Of a DNA stretch of 33,023 nucleotides, positions 25,262-33,023 are shown one piece after another. A program made the position numbers and the translations under genes. Every line of letters starts with the position of its first letter. The stretch's first letter is position 1. The notes beneath the pieces were generated by a model. The model saw nothing but the letters and a program-made list of their open reading frames with translations, searched no databases and had not been told where the DNA came from. This DNA comes from Bacteroidota bacterium (GTDB lineage: Bacteria > Bacteroidota > Bacteroidia > Bacteroidales > FEN-979). The DNA lies in NCBI GenBank assembly GCA_030706225.1, contig JAUZOW010000008.1, positions 1 to 33,023 on the forward strand, in the 5' to 3' direction.

Positions 25262-25274
25262 TCCGGGACGGCTT
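25243..25274 (-). terminator. Rho-independent terminator of the upstream T9SS cargo gene
   Basis: A perfect 12-bp stem AAGCCGTCCCGG / CCGGGACGGCTT with a 4-base loop, followed on the minus strand by a T-run. It lies 33 bases after the stop of the 25308-27167 gene. Confidence 0.93.
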
Positions 25275-25307
25275 AATCATATAGTCAGTAATAATTTTTT
25301 TTCAATC

Positions 25308-27167
25308 TTATTCGACTACCATTTTGTTGGTAACTGACTGGCCGTTAACTCTGACAGTATAAAAATAGACACCGGTTGTCAGGTTGTTGCCATCAATAGC
25401 AATCTGGTAAGTACCGGCAGGTTTGTAACCTTTATCGGCTGACCAAACTACTTGTCCCATCATATTGGTAACTTCAACAGAAACGTTACCGGCTTTTTCC
25501 ATATTGATACCGATCCGGGTTGTTCCTTTGAAAGGATTCGGATAGTTTCTGGAAACAGTCAGTGCAGGTTTCATATTCTTGTTTGAAACACCCGTCTGGA
25601 TTGTATTCTTTGACGGAGTCAGAACTTTGAAATAGTTTTCACTCATTGAAGTCTGTCCCTGATAGCTTGTCTGGCTTGCGCCTTTTACATAGCTTCCTGC
25701 ATATTCATCATTCTGGAAAACAATATAAAGCTTATCATTGCTGGTAGGTGAAGCGCTGGGGTACATACATTCTGTCATGAAAAATTCGAGGTCTTTGGTC
25801 AGAATATTGGTGCTGTCGCTCCAGATCACATTGTTTCCGGAAATGGTAGCAGTACGTTCAGAAATATTCCTGAGCATATATCCATCGCCATCAGCTGTAG
25901 AAGTAACCTGAGTATAGATCAGGAACATATTGTTGTTATCATCAATCACCATGGTCGGATCGCTCGTCATGGAGTTATAATAATAAGCAAGCGTCGGAGT
26001 TCCGGTAAAGCAAACGGTATCAGTGACGTAAGCAGGTAAATTTCCATGAGCATAAAGGGTATCCGGATTCAGATCCTGAGGTAGTTGGGTCATATTTTCA
26101 TTCCAGTAAACAAGACCATCTGTATAAGGATACCATTTTTTCCCATCTGCATCACCTTTGGCTCTCTGAAGACCGAAAGAAAGATGAGCCACATCATTAT
26201 TATCCAATGCTATAGCCATACATCCATCGGAGCAATAAAAAGCAGGAGTTGTATCGTTAGAAGTCGTCCATTTGTCATAAGGGCACTGCCATACGATGGT
26301 TTTGGTCCATGTTGATCCATTATCGGTTGATTTCATTACGAATTGGTCAATAAAGTTGTCACCGACTGCAAAAGCAAGAGTATTTCCGTGAGGTTCAGCC
26401 CATGCGTATGCATCACCGGCGAAACCGATATATTCATCGGATCCCATTCCATCAAGTTGTTTCCAACCATCCCAGGTTGCACCGCCATCCAGTGAACGGT
26501 TGTAGAGGATAGCCCCATCCAGTCCGTTATAAGCGGTACCACCATTAGCAGTAGGTTCGGTCATAGCAATAATATGAACAGTATTGTGGTCAGTTCCACT
26601 GGTAACAACGCGTGCCCAAAGCATGGCTGCTGCTCCGCTTGGGTTAGGCATATTTGTCTGTGTCCAGGTACCTGTTCCTTTAGTAGCGCGGGTAGAAACT
26701 ATCAGATTGGCACTACCGTGAGTGACTACTATTTCTCCCGAAGGTCCAAGAGGTGCATATGAAGGCCATCCGGTTCTGACATTTTCGATTCGCTGTGAGG
26801 GTTCTGTTGCCCAGCTGCTGCCGTCGAAATAGTTGTAACCGGTTCCACGATCGGTAAAACTGGTTGACTGACTGTGAGACATAATGGCTGTTGCACCAAT
26901 AGTCCCATCAGAAAACATGTAGATCCGGTTCATGTTAGAAGAGTTCGTCTGTAAATCATAGTATGATTGGCAAACCTCACCAGCTTCCTGAAGCGATTTT
27001 GTCGATAATACCGGGTTTGGACTTTGCATTCCGGGCCGAAGGTCATTGATGGCTGCGGAGGGTTTCAGAACAGCGATGTTCTTATGCCGTGCCATGATGC
27101 TTCTTGGCTGAGCCATGGCTCCTCCGGCCACAAGAGCGATCGCGAGAAGGACTACTAGTTTTTTCAT
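25308..27167 (-). CDS. Secreted Asp-box (BNR) repeat protein with T9SS type A sorting domain (1)
   Basis: The 619-residue protein has a signal peptide ('VVLLAIALVAGGAMAQ'). The body looks like a sialidase-type beta-propeller, with Asp boxes 'SLDGGATWDGW' and 'STDNGSTWTKT'. It ends in a T9SS type A domain ('VSRNYPNPFKGTTRIGINME'...'GVYFYTVRVNGQSVTNKMVVE'). Export to the cell surface or medium is expected. No sialidase FRIP motif or catalytic triad was recognised, so enzymatic activity is not claimed; sugar or protein binding is possible. Gene 27498-29417 next to it has the same architecture and a very similar C-terminus. It has a strong terminator of its own and a long AT-rich upstream region. 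Confidence 0.82.
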   Translation of the reverse strand: MKKLVVLLAIALVAGGAMAQPRSIMARHKNIAVLKPSAAINDLRPGMQSPNPVLSTKSLQEAGEVCQSYYDLQTNSSNMNRIYMFSDGTIGATAIMSHSQSTSFTDRGTGYNYFDGSSWATEPSQRIENVRTGWPSYAPLGPSGEIVVTHGSANLIVSTRATKGTGTWTQTNMPNPSGAAAMLWARVVTSGTDHNTVHIIAMTEPTANGGTAYNGLDGAILYNRSLDGGATWDGWKQLDGMGSDEYIGFAGDAYAWAEPHGNTLAFAVGDNFIDQFVMKSTDNGSTWTKTIVWQCPYDKWTTSNDTTPAFYCSDGCMAIALDNNDVAHLSFGLQRAKGDADGKKWYPYTDGLVYWNENMTQLPQDLNPDTLYAHGNLPAYVTDTVCFTGTPTLAYYYNSMTSDPTMVIDDNNNMFLIYTQVTSTADGDGYMLRNISERTATISGNNVIWSDSTNILTKDLEFFMTECMYPSASPTSNDKLYIVFQNDEYAGSYVKGASQTSYQGQTSMSENYFKVLTPSKNTIQTGVSNKNMKPALTVSRNYPNPFKGTTRIGINMEKAGNVSVEVTNMMGQVVWSADKGYKPAGTYQIAIDGNNLTTGVYFYTVRVNGQSVTNKMVVE

Positions 27168-27426
27168 TTTTTGATCTTTTTGTTTAATTGTTTTATGGTT
27201 TACTGAATAGATGATTTTTATATATATTAATTTAATATTATTCTAATGATCAGTATTATATATTCTCAAACTTTTCCGTTTGAAACGATTCCGTTACCCG
27301 AACGGCAAATGCTCTTTCTAAAGAATATTTTTCAGAATGGAATTCTGTAAATTTCGACTAAAACCCCACACCTTCAAGGAGTTTTCAGTGAATAACCCTG
27401 AACTTTCAGAATTTGGGTTCAAATAT
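27168..27426 (-). other. Hairpin-rich non-coding region upstream of BNR protein 1 (possible long 5' leader)
   Basis: About 260 bases without a credible ORF. Several perfect short inverted repeats occur: CTGAA-CT-TTCAG at 27398-27409, CAGAAT-GGA-ATTCTG near 27333, CCGTT-ACCCG-AACGG at 27291-27305 and CGTTT-G-AAACG at 27277-27287, followed by very AT-rich sequence (27210-27265). The minus strand has TATATTTG at 27427-27420, a -7-like motif next to the preceding terminator and without a clear -33 box. If used, the leader of the 25308-27167 gene would be about 250 bases long. No known riboswitch was recognised. Confidence 0.4.
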
Positions 27427-27459
27427 AAAAAAACCCCGCGATTTTACGCGAGGTTTTTT
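27427..27459 (-). terminator. Rho-independent terminator of BNR protein 2
   Basis: AAACCcCGCG-ATTTTA-CGCGaGGTTT (10 positions, one mismatch) flanked by A/T runs on both sides. It lies 38 bases after the stop of the 27498-29417 gene. The symmetry would allow bidirectional function. Confidence 0.88.
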
Positions 27460-27497
27460 ATATAAATAATTTAAAGAATATAGGAATCTGTATTCCT

Positions 27498-29417
27498 TTA
27501 TTTTACGATCATCTTATGCGTATAGGATTTTCCGTCCATAGTAACGGTATAGAAATAAACGCCGCTGTTCAGATCGTTTGCATTGATCGTCAGTGTATGC
27601 ATACCCTGGCTCATAACGCCGTAGTTGACATTGCTGACCTGCTGTCCAAGGATGGAAGAAACGGAAACATTTACAGAAGTTGCTTTCTGCAGATTAATAT
27701 TGACCTGGGTTTTCCCTTTAAACGGATTTGGGAAGTTCGCTGAGACAGGTGAATAAGCAGTTTCTGCATTATGATTCGGTGTGCCCACATAGGTACCAAA
27801 ATCGGAATCATTGAAAGTCAGGCCTGTTACATATTGGAACAGAATAGGATCACTGCTTGTGCTTCCGAGAACATCGGTAGTTACAGGAAGAGTAGATGCA
27901 GCAGCTGTGCCATCATAGAAAGCATCCGTTGCAACTCTCATATAGAAGTTATCAGCCATATATTCGGTACCCTGAGTAAAGTTCTTAACAGGAGTGATGA
28001 GGAAATTTTCAGCATCATAACCGATAGCTTTGATATCCGGAGCTGAATTATCGGCAGCAAAGAAAGGATCTGTATCTGTCCATACGCAGAAAACTTTGGA
28101 TCCATCCGGTGTACGGGTCATTTGCATTTGGTGATCAAATGCAAGGCCAAAAGAACCTGCTTCAGTATCCGTTGATTTCAAAGTATCGATATAATATGCA
28201 TTCCAGCTACCGTAACGAGTCATATAAACATCAAACAGTTGAACCGGTTCTGCTGAATAGAAATAATTCAGAGAGTCAGGATTGATGGAAATAGTACCTC
28301 TTACATAACCAAAAATATGAAGGTTGCCAAATTTATCGACAACAGCGCCGTTAGTGGATTCGTTACGGGTATCAGCCCATTTATTGAACCAGCGGGGGAT
28401 TACGAGGCTTGTATCCATCCGGGTCGGGAAGAGATAGGATTTAAAAACATTAATGGTTGAATAATCGAAAGCCGGAGCTTTTTCCCAGGTTGCGCCATGG
28501 TCAGTTGATTTGTAAACAATAGGCCATTCAACACCGTATGGGTTGTAATTTGCATCGGCATCGATCGCTGTGAAAACGAAATAACCGACAGATCCGTCCG
28601 GAGACCATGCAATAGCTGCAGCATCTGTACGACCGTCTTCCAGAACATCCGGTTTCAGGGAATCGATGGGAGCCCAATCAAATTTTGAAGTAGCCGAATT
28701 GAAAGCGCCATTGAGGATTTGGAAACCATTCTGAGTATAGCTGCCAGTTGTACCAAGCAGTAAGTTGGATGCAACAGTCGCATGTCCATCCGGTGAGCAA
28801 TACAGGCAAATATCCATATGATTCAGGTAAATACCGGAAGCGTTTGTTTTAAAGTTAACATCTTTATTCGTGCCATCCAGTTTAATACTGCCGTAGAAAT
28901 TTTCAATCCAACTGGAACCGTTTGTGATAGGGCCGGTGAAAACGCCGTACATATCATGAGGATTCGTAGAATTATTCGGATTGTAAGTCACCATGGAAGG
29001 ATAACGGAAGTTATGACCGCTGGTTGCTGTAACAACACAGCTATCCCAGTTTGCTCCCTGATCAGTAGTAAATGTGAATTTCAGATCGTTCCCGGTGTTG
29101 CCATAAGCGCCACCTGCACGGTTCCCAAAATTAAACATATTGGCACTGGGAGAAATGGTAAGAAACCTTTCATCGTAATTAAAGATTCCATTAGGATTCG
29201 CTGATGAACCAAATGTAACTTTTAATAGGCTTGATGAATTATCAGCAGTGCTTAAAATTTTGGTAGGACCATTAAAGGAGGGCGTTTCATTGATCAAATT
29301 CAGACTTGCTCCCACAGGGCGCACTTTCGCCTGATAGATCCCGGTTGTGTGTCGGTTTTGAGCGATAACAAAAGATGCTATACTCAATGCCATGACCAAG
29401 AGTAATGTTTTTTTCAT
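27498..29417 (-). CDS. Secreted Asp-box-like protein with T9SS type A sorting domain (2)
   Basis: The 639-residue protein has a signal peptide ('LLLVMALSIASFVIAQ') and ends in a T9SS type A domain ('VSANFPNPFKGKTQVNINLQ'...'GVYFYTVTMDGKSYTHKMIVK') closely similar to that of the downstream gene. The body contains at least one good Asp box ('STDHGATWEKA') and looser copies ('TTDQGANWDSC'), suggesting a beta-propeller. No catalytic motif was recognised. It has the best promoter in the window (TTTG-N19-TACTTTTG) and a strong terminator, so it is probably a well-expressed single gene. The function is unknown; surface binding is a guess. Confidence 0.8.
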   Translation of the reverse strand: MKKTLLLVMALSIASFVIAQNRHTTGIYQAKVRPVGASLNLINETPSFNGPTKILSTADNSSSLLKVTFGSSANPNGIFNYDERFLTISPSANMFNFGNRAGGAYGNTGNDLKFTFTTDQGANWDSCVVTATSGHNFRYPSMVTYNPNNSTNPHDMYGVFTGPITNGSSWIENFYGSIKLDGTNKDVNFKTNASGIYLNHMDICLYCSPDGHATVASNLLLGTTGSYTQNGFQILNGAFNSATSKFDWAPIDSLKPDVLEDGRTDAAAIAWSPDGSVGYFVFTAIDADANYNPYGVEWPIVYKSTDHGATWEKAPAFDYSTINVFKSYLFPTRMDTSLVIPRWFNKWADTRNESTNGAVVDKFGNLHIFGYVRGTISINPDSLNYFYSAEPVQLFDVYMTRYGSWNAYYIDTLKSTDTEAGSFGLAFDHQMQMTRTPDGSKVFCVWTDTDPFFAADNSAPDIKAIGYDAENFLITPVKNFTQGTEYMADNFYMRVATDAFYDGTAAASTLPVTTDVLGSTSSDPILFQYVTGLTFNDSDFGTYVGTPNHNAETAYSPVSANFPNPFKGKTQVNINLQKATSVNVSVSSILGQQVSNVNYGVMSQGMHTLTINANDLNSGVYFYTVTMDGKSYTHKMIVK

Positions 29418-29468
29418 TGGTTTTTGTTTTTAAGTTAATGATTCAAATTCATTTACCCGTTTAAAAAT

Positions 29469-29499
29469 CAAAAGTAGTTAATTCCAAAGAAAAATCAAA
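29469..29499 (-). promoter_or_regulatory. Promoter of BNR-like protein 2 (perfect -33/-7)
   Basis: On the minus strand TTTG (29499-29496), exactly 19 bases, then TACTTTTG (29476-29469): a full match to the Bacteroidota TTTG/TAnnTTTG consensus. It leaves a leader of roughly 45-50 bases before the ATG. Confidence 0.75.
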
Positions 29500-29530
29500 C
29501 TTAATTTGAAAAAAACAAATTTTAAATATC

Positions 29531-30727
29531 TTATTCCGTCTTTAAAGCCTTTTCCTTTGTATCAACCGGAATAATTGAAGAACGCTGAAATTCAATGTCC
29601 GATGAAAAGATCTTCCGGTAAGTTATATGACGTTTGGCAAAAACCGCCCCTACCGATTCATGCAATGCACGCATCTTGGGATTGAAATCCCCTACCCATG
29701 ACAATTCCAGCTCTGTTATTTTAGGTTTATGCTTCATGGCTTCATTTAAATGCCAGAAAATCCCTGATTCAAGTCCGAATCTTTGATATTTGGGCTTGAC
29801 TCCCATGATGACAATTCTTGCACGGGTGATTACATTTTTGATTTTCAAGAGGTAATAAAAACGTAACACACTCATCAGATTTATTTTCCCATTCAGATGA
29901 TGTAATACCTGGTTGATATCAGGAAACATGATCAGGAAAGCAACCGGCTCATCTTTATGAAAAACAAACCAGAGCATCTCCTCATCAATAAAAATCTTTG
30001 CTTTCTCAACGGTTTTCAGGATCACATCCACTTCCAGCGGAGTAAAATTTTCATGAAACTCCCATGCATTATCGTATACTTCTTTCATAGCATGGATAAA
30101 CTCATCCTGTTTATCCCAGGAAAAATGAACAAACCGGAATTCCTGTTTTGCAAGAACCCACTTTGCAATCTTCCAGAATCTGTCAGGAAATGGTTTTCTT
30201 AAATCCAGATGATTGGAAATCTGCTCAAAATAGAATTTAAACCCGTAGGATTCAAAGAATTCCCTGTAATACGGCGGATTATAATTCATGCCAACTCCGG
30301 GATGCGTGAATCCATCAACGAGCAATCCCCAGTTTACATCGTTTTCTCCGAAATTAATCGGCCCGTCCATTGCTTCCATACCACGAATTGTCAACCATTT
30401 CTGACAAGCATCGAAAAGCATGAAAGCAGCCGTTTTATCATTGATGCATTCAAAAAATCCCATCCCGCCGGTTGGCTGCTGATACGTTCTGGCTTTGTTC
30501 CAGTTTATAAATGCTGCAACCCTTCCGATCAGATGTCCCGAATCATCCTTCAATACCCATCTGACAGCATCTCCATGCTGATAAAATGTATTTTTCCCAC
30601 GATCGAACGTGGCTTCCAGTTCTCCATCCAGCGGACATACCCAAACAGGATCATTTTTATAAATAATTCTGGGAACATCAAGAAATTCCCTGTGTGTTTT
30701 TTTATTATTTACTTCTACAAGTTGCAT
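29531..30727 (-). CDS. GNAT-like N-acyltransferase family protein
   Basis: The 398-residue cytoplasmic protein has no signal peptide. Segments such as 'VRWVLKDDSGHLIGRVAAFINWNKA' (55-80) and 'ARIVIMGVKPKYQRFGLESGIFWHLNEAMK', with the 'GVKPKYQRFGLE' acetyl-CoA-loop-like motif, suggest a GNAT acyl-CoA transferase fold, possibly two tandem GNAT-like halves. Long relatives of this type are common in Bacteroidota and usually called N-acetyltransferase or conserved hypothetical; the substrate is unknown. It is divergent from the LptF/G gene, with facing promoters in the 95-base gap. No terminator is evident before the BNR gene downstream. Confidence 0.72.
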   Translation of the reverse strand: MQLVEVNNKKTHREFLDVPRIIYKNDPVWVCPLDGELEATFDRGKNTFYQHGDAVRWVLKDDSGHLIGRVAAFINWNKARTYQQPTGGMGFFECINDKTAAFMLFDACQKWLTIRGMEAMDGPINFGENDVNWGLLVDGFTHPGVGMNYNPPYYREFFESYGFKFYFEQISNHLDLRKPFPDRFWKIAKWVLAKQEFRFVHFSWDKQDEFIHAMKEVYDNAWEFHENFTPLEVDVILKTVEKAKIFIDEEMLWFVFHKDEPVAFLIMFPDINQVLHHLNGKINLMSVLRFYYLLKIKNVITRARIVIMGVKPKYQRFGLESGIFWHLNEAMKHKPKITELELSWVGDFNPKMRALHESVGAVFAKRHITYRKIFSSDIEFQRSSIIPVDTKEKALKTE

Positions 30728-30756
30728 CAGAGAAGAATTTAAAATTGGGTTAGCTA

Positions 30757-30789
30757 CAAAATTACACGATTCCGGATTTAAAAGTCAAA
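30757..30789 (-). promoter_or_regulatory. Promoter of the GNAT-like gene
   Basis: The minus strand has TTTG (30789-30786), 21 bases, then TAATTTTG (30764-30757), matching the Bacteroidota consensus, 29 bases before the ATG. Confidence 0.65.
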
Positions 30790-30796
30790 GAATATG

Positions 30797-30804
30797 TAAA
30801 TTTG
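30797..30804 (+). promoter_or_regulatory. -7 element of the LptF/G gene
   Basis: TAAATTTG fits TAnnTTTG and ends 18 bases before the ATG at 30823. The TTG start used in the ORF track (30802) lies inside this box, which supports the later ATG. The -33 element is weak (ATTT). Confidence 0.5.
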
Positions 30805-30822
30805 TCCGGTCATCCTGTTTTC

Positions 30823-32265
30823 ATGAAAAAGATCGACCTGTTCATTCTGAAGTCCTACCTGGGACCGTTGATAATGACTTTCTTTATCGCGTTATTTATC
30901 CTCCTGATGCAATTTCTCTGGAAATACATCGATGATCTCGTGGGGAAAGGACTGGAATGGACTGTCGTCGTCAGACTCTTTTTTTATGCTTCCACCACTT
31001 TCGTACCTCTTGCTCTTCCTCTTGCTATCCTACTTTCTTCACTGATGACTTTCGGGAATTTAGGAGAACATTACGAGCTGGTTGCCATGAAATCAGCCGG
31101 CATCTCCCTCAGCAGGATCATGCGCTCGCTGATCATTGTTTCCATTCTGATCAGTGGACTGGCTTTTTACTTTTCCAACAAAATATTGCCGGCTGCCAAT
31201 CTGAAATTCCTGTCATTGCTGTATGATATCCGTGAAAAGAAATTCGCATTCAATATAAAAGAGGGCGTCTTCAACAGCGATATGGAAGGATTTGTCATCC
31301 GGGTTGGTAAAAAGGATGCCGACGGAAATACGATCCGGGATGTTATGATCTATAACCATTCCCAGCGCCATGGAAATGTTTCCGTTACCATGGCCGACTG
31401 GGGAAAGATAGAAATGACATCCGACAAGCGGTTTCTTATTTTCCGGCTCTACGACGGATATAATTATGAAGAGCGATGGGATCTTAGGGGGGCAGAAAAG
31501 AGCCATCCTTTCCAGCGATCTCATTTCAATGAACAATACCAGATGTTCGATCTCTCTGCTTTCAATCTTACCCGAACCGATGAAAAATTATTTAAAAGCA
31601 ATTTTGAAATGCAGAATATCCATCAGCTTCATCGCTCCGTGGATTCTCTGACTCATGATGTCGGATTGGAAAAAGCAAACTACGGCAGAATGTTTGTTCA
31701 CAACTATCATTTCTTTGCTGATAAGGATACGGTCCGTGTTTCTGTTGACAAAACCATGTCTGCTGCTTATAAAAAGGATATTCTTGCCGGTTTCAGCAAG
31801 CAGGATAAGATCATGATCCTGAACAATGCAATAAACTCAGCTTCCGCTATAAGAGATAACGTCAAAGTCAATTACGACGGGATGAATAACCGTGAGCAAA
31901 CCATTAACAGACACGAAATAGCGCTTCATAAAAAGTTTACTTTCTCCATCGCCTGCTTTCTGCTGTTCTTTATCGGCGCACCTCTCGGGGCTATTATCCG
32001 GAAAGGAGGACTCGGCATGCCAGCTGTCATCTCCACGATTTTTTTCATCCTTTTCTGGATCCTTTCATTTATTGGGGAAAAATATGCCATTGCAGGCGTT
32101 CTTCCGGCTTCCCAGGGAATGTGGATTGCACCGGCAGTCTTGCTCCCGATCGGGATTTTCCTTACTTATAAGGCCACAATAGATGCTTCCCTGCTCGATA
32201 TTGAAGCATGGACAAAGCTCTTTAACAAACTGTTCCGGATCCCAACACCTCCTCCCGAATCATGA
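30823..32265 (+). CDS. LptF/LptG family LPS-export permease (YjgP/YjgQ)
   Basis: The 480-residue inner-membrane protein has the LptF/G layout. Three N-terminal helices ('ILKSYLGPLIMTFFIALFILLMQFLWKYI', 'FVPLALPLAILLSSLMTFGNLGEHYELVAMKSAGISL', 'SLIIVSILISGLAFYFSNKILPAA') precede a large periplasmic beta-jellyroll domain, and three helices follow ('SIACFLLFFIGAPLGAIIRKGGLGMPAVIS', 'FFILFWILSFIGEKYAIAGVLPASQGMWIAPAVLLPIGIFL'). The 'GELxAMKSAGIS' and 'GAPLGxIxRKGGxG' type motifs are characteristic. With LptB and its partner permease it extracts LPS from the inner membrane. It is longer than E. coli LptG (about 360), with an enlarged periplasmic domain. Its stop overlaps the start of the glycosyltransferase. 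Whether it is LptF or LptG cannot be told. Confidence 0.92.
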   Translation: MKKIDLFILKSYLGPLIMTFFIALFILLMQFLWKYIDDLVGKGLEWTVVVRLFFYASTTFVPLALPLAILLSSLMTFGNLGEHYELVAMKSAGISLSRIMRSLIIVSILISGLAFYFSNKILPAANLKFLSLLYDIREKKFAFNIKEGVFNSDMEGFVIRVGKKDADGNTIRDVMIYNHSQRHGNVSVTMADWGKIEMTSDKRFLIFRLYDGYNYEERWDLRGAEKSHPFQRSHFNEQYQMFDLSAFNLTRTDEKLFKSNFEMQNIHQLHRSVDSLTHDVGLEKANYGRMFVHNYHFFADKDTVRVSVDKTMSAAYKKDILAGFSKQDKIMILNNAINSASAIRDNVKVNYDGMNNREQTINRHEIALHKKFTFSIACFLLFFIGAPLGAIIRKGGLGMPAVISTIFFILFWILSFIGEKYAIAGVLPASQGMWIAPAVLLPIGIFLTYKATIDASLLDIEAWTKLFNKLFRIPTPPPES

Positions 32266-33023
32266 AAATCCTCCTGCTTTGCAATAAATCTCCTTTCCCT
32301 CCCCGCGAAGGAGGGCCGATCGCGATGAATATGATCGTGGAAGGTTTAATGGAAGCAGGTCATGAAGTCAGAATACTGGCATTCAATTCCAATAAATACT
32401 TTATACCCACGGAATCAATTCCTTCTGATTACCGTGAAAAAACAAAAATCAGACTCATTCCTGTCGACCTCAGCCTGAAAGCCAAGGATGCATTCCTGAA
32501 TCTTTTTTCTTCTCAATCTTATCATGTTCAACGTTTTATTTCACAGGATTTCAGGAAAAATCTGGAAGATATCCTGAAAAAAGAATCTTTCGATGTTGTC
32601 CAGTTTGAAATGATTTATATGGCACCTTACCTGGATTCTGTCAGGAAATATTCAAGCGCAAAAACCGTTCTCCGCACTCACAATATCGAACATCTGATCT
32701 GGGAAAGAGTGGCTGCCCATACAAGACAGCCATTTAAAAAAATCTACCTGAAATATCTTGCTGAAAAACTGAAACGGTATGAATGTTCTGTTATCCGGGA
32801 ATTCGATGGAATAGCTGCAATAACCGAAAAAGACGCAAAGTATTTCAGAGAGATTTCAGGAGATGCTGCTTTTTCGGAAAAAATAACTTCCATCCCTTTT
32901 GGGATTGATTTTGAACAATTCCCGGAATCTTCAGTATTACATGAATTCCCTTCCCTTTTTTCCCTGGGTTCCATGGACTGGATTCCGAACCTTGAAGGTA
33001 TTTCCTGGTTTCTTGAAAAAGTA
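32262..33023 (+). CDS. GT4-type glycosyltransferase (3' end missing)
   Basis: The frame opens with ATG at 32262 (ATGA overlap with the permease stop) and is open to the window edge, giving 254 codons; the track omits it because no stop is present. The N-terminus 'MKILLLCNKSPFPPREGGPIAMNMIVEGLMEAGHEVRILAF' is a typical GT-B acceptor-side start with the glycine-rich loop. 'FDVVQFEMIYMAPYL', 'LRTHNIEHLIWERVA', 'FDGIAAITEKDAKYF' and 'IPFGIDFEQFP' follow the GT4 (group 1) pattern. The C-terminal donor-binding domain begins near 'LFSLGSMDWIPNLEGISWF'. It probably adds a sugar to a surface glycan or LPS, which fits the LPS-export neighbour; the sugar is unknown. Confidence 0.88.
   Translation, partial: MKILLLCNKSPFPPREGGPIAMNMIVEGLMEAGHEVRILAFNSNKYFIPTESIPSDYREKTKIRLIPVDLSLKAKDAFLNLFSSQSYHVQRFISQDFRKNLEDILKKESFDVVQFEMIYMAPYLDSVRKYSSAKTVLRTHNIEHLIWERVAAHTRQPFKKIYLKYLAEKLKRYECSVIREFDGIAAITEKDAKYFREISGDAAFSEKITSIPFGIDFEQFPESSVLHEFPSLFSLGSMDWIPNLEGISWFLEKV

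Noticed and set aside
25215-25280. N-terminal 22-residue extension of CcmB
   Set aside because: It is translated from a terminator hairpin and its T-run, and lies upstream of the likely promoter.
29503-29521. AATTTG/CAAATT inverted repeat after the GNAT-like gene as a terminator
   Set aside because: Only six A/T-rich pairs with a 7-base loop; too weak, and it overlaps the BNR promoter region.

Overview
The window looks like a chromosomal segment of a Bacteroidota bacterium, probably a free-living or environmental Bacteroidales/Cytophagales-like lineage. The sequence evidence is: (i) several secreted proteins ending in Type IX secretion (T9SS) sorting domains, both the CHU_C/gliding type (type B) and the PNPF...GVYFY type (type A); (ii) two TonB-dependent receptors that begin with a CarboxypepD_reg-like domain; (iii) promoters of the Bacteroidota form TTTG-N19-21-TAnnTTTG, with few Shine-Dalgarno motifs; and (iv) a ccmB-C-D-E cluster of the Bacteroidota kind. 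No rRNA, tRNA, CRISPR array, insertion sequence, integrase or phage gene was recognised.

Layout. 1-3.2 kb: 3' end of a large fibronectin-III/CHU_C surface protein, then lepA and a strong terminator. 3.3-5.0 kb: a His-rich outer-membrane beta-barrel protein and, on the opposite strand, a divergent SAM-hydrolase-like (DUF62) protein. 5.1-8.8 kb (+): phoH, then purC, a DegT-type sugar aminotransferase and an initiating phosphoglycosyl transferase; the last three are joined by ATGA overlaps. 8.8-11.8 kb (-): a three-gene operon of a nucleoside phosphorylase, a SirB1-like transglutaminase-fold protein and a secreted S1/P1 nuclease, plausibly for nucleic-acid scavenging. 11.8-13.5 kb (+): cinA and a solitary rpmB with its terminator. 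13.5-16.6 kb (+): a small secreted CarboxypepD_reg protein and a TonB-dependent receptor. 16.7-21.3 kb (-): a second TonB-dependent receptor, a PCMD-type T9SS cargo protein and ornithine aminotransferase (rocD). 21.4-25.2 kb (-): ccmB-ccmC-ccmD-ccmE followed by a UbiD-family decarboxylase; CcmE has a CXXXY motif where the classical heme-binding histidine would be. 25.3-29.4 kb (-): two adjacent T9SS cargo proteins with the same architecture, at least one with Asp boxes. 29.5-33 kb: a GNAT-type acyltransferase (-), divergent from an LptF/LptG permease (+) overlapping a glycosyltransferase that runs off the window.

How the genes work together. Most of the window is envelope biology (T9SS cargo, TonB receptors, LPS export, glycan initiation, cytochrome c maturation) mixed with housekeeping genes (lepA, phoH, purC, cinA, rpmB). 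I see no clear, wholly new multi-gene system. The points most worth a second look are the variant cytochrome c maturation operon carrying a UbiD enzyme, the SAM-hydrolase-like protein that seems to have lost its catalytic triad, the nuclease/phosphorylase operon, the long hairpin-rich region upstream of one cargo gene, and apparently leaderless promoters for lepA and cinA. All family assignments come from reading motifs by eye; no database search was run.
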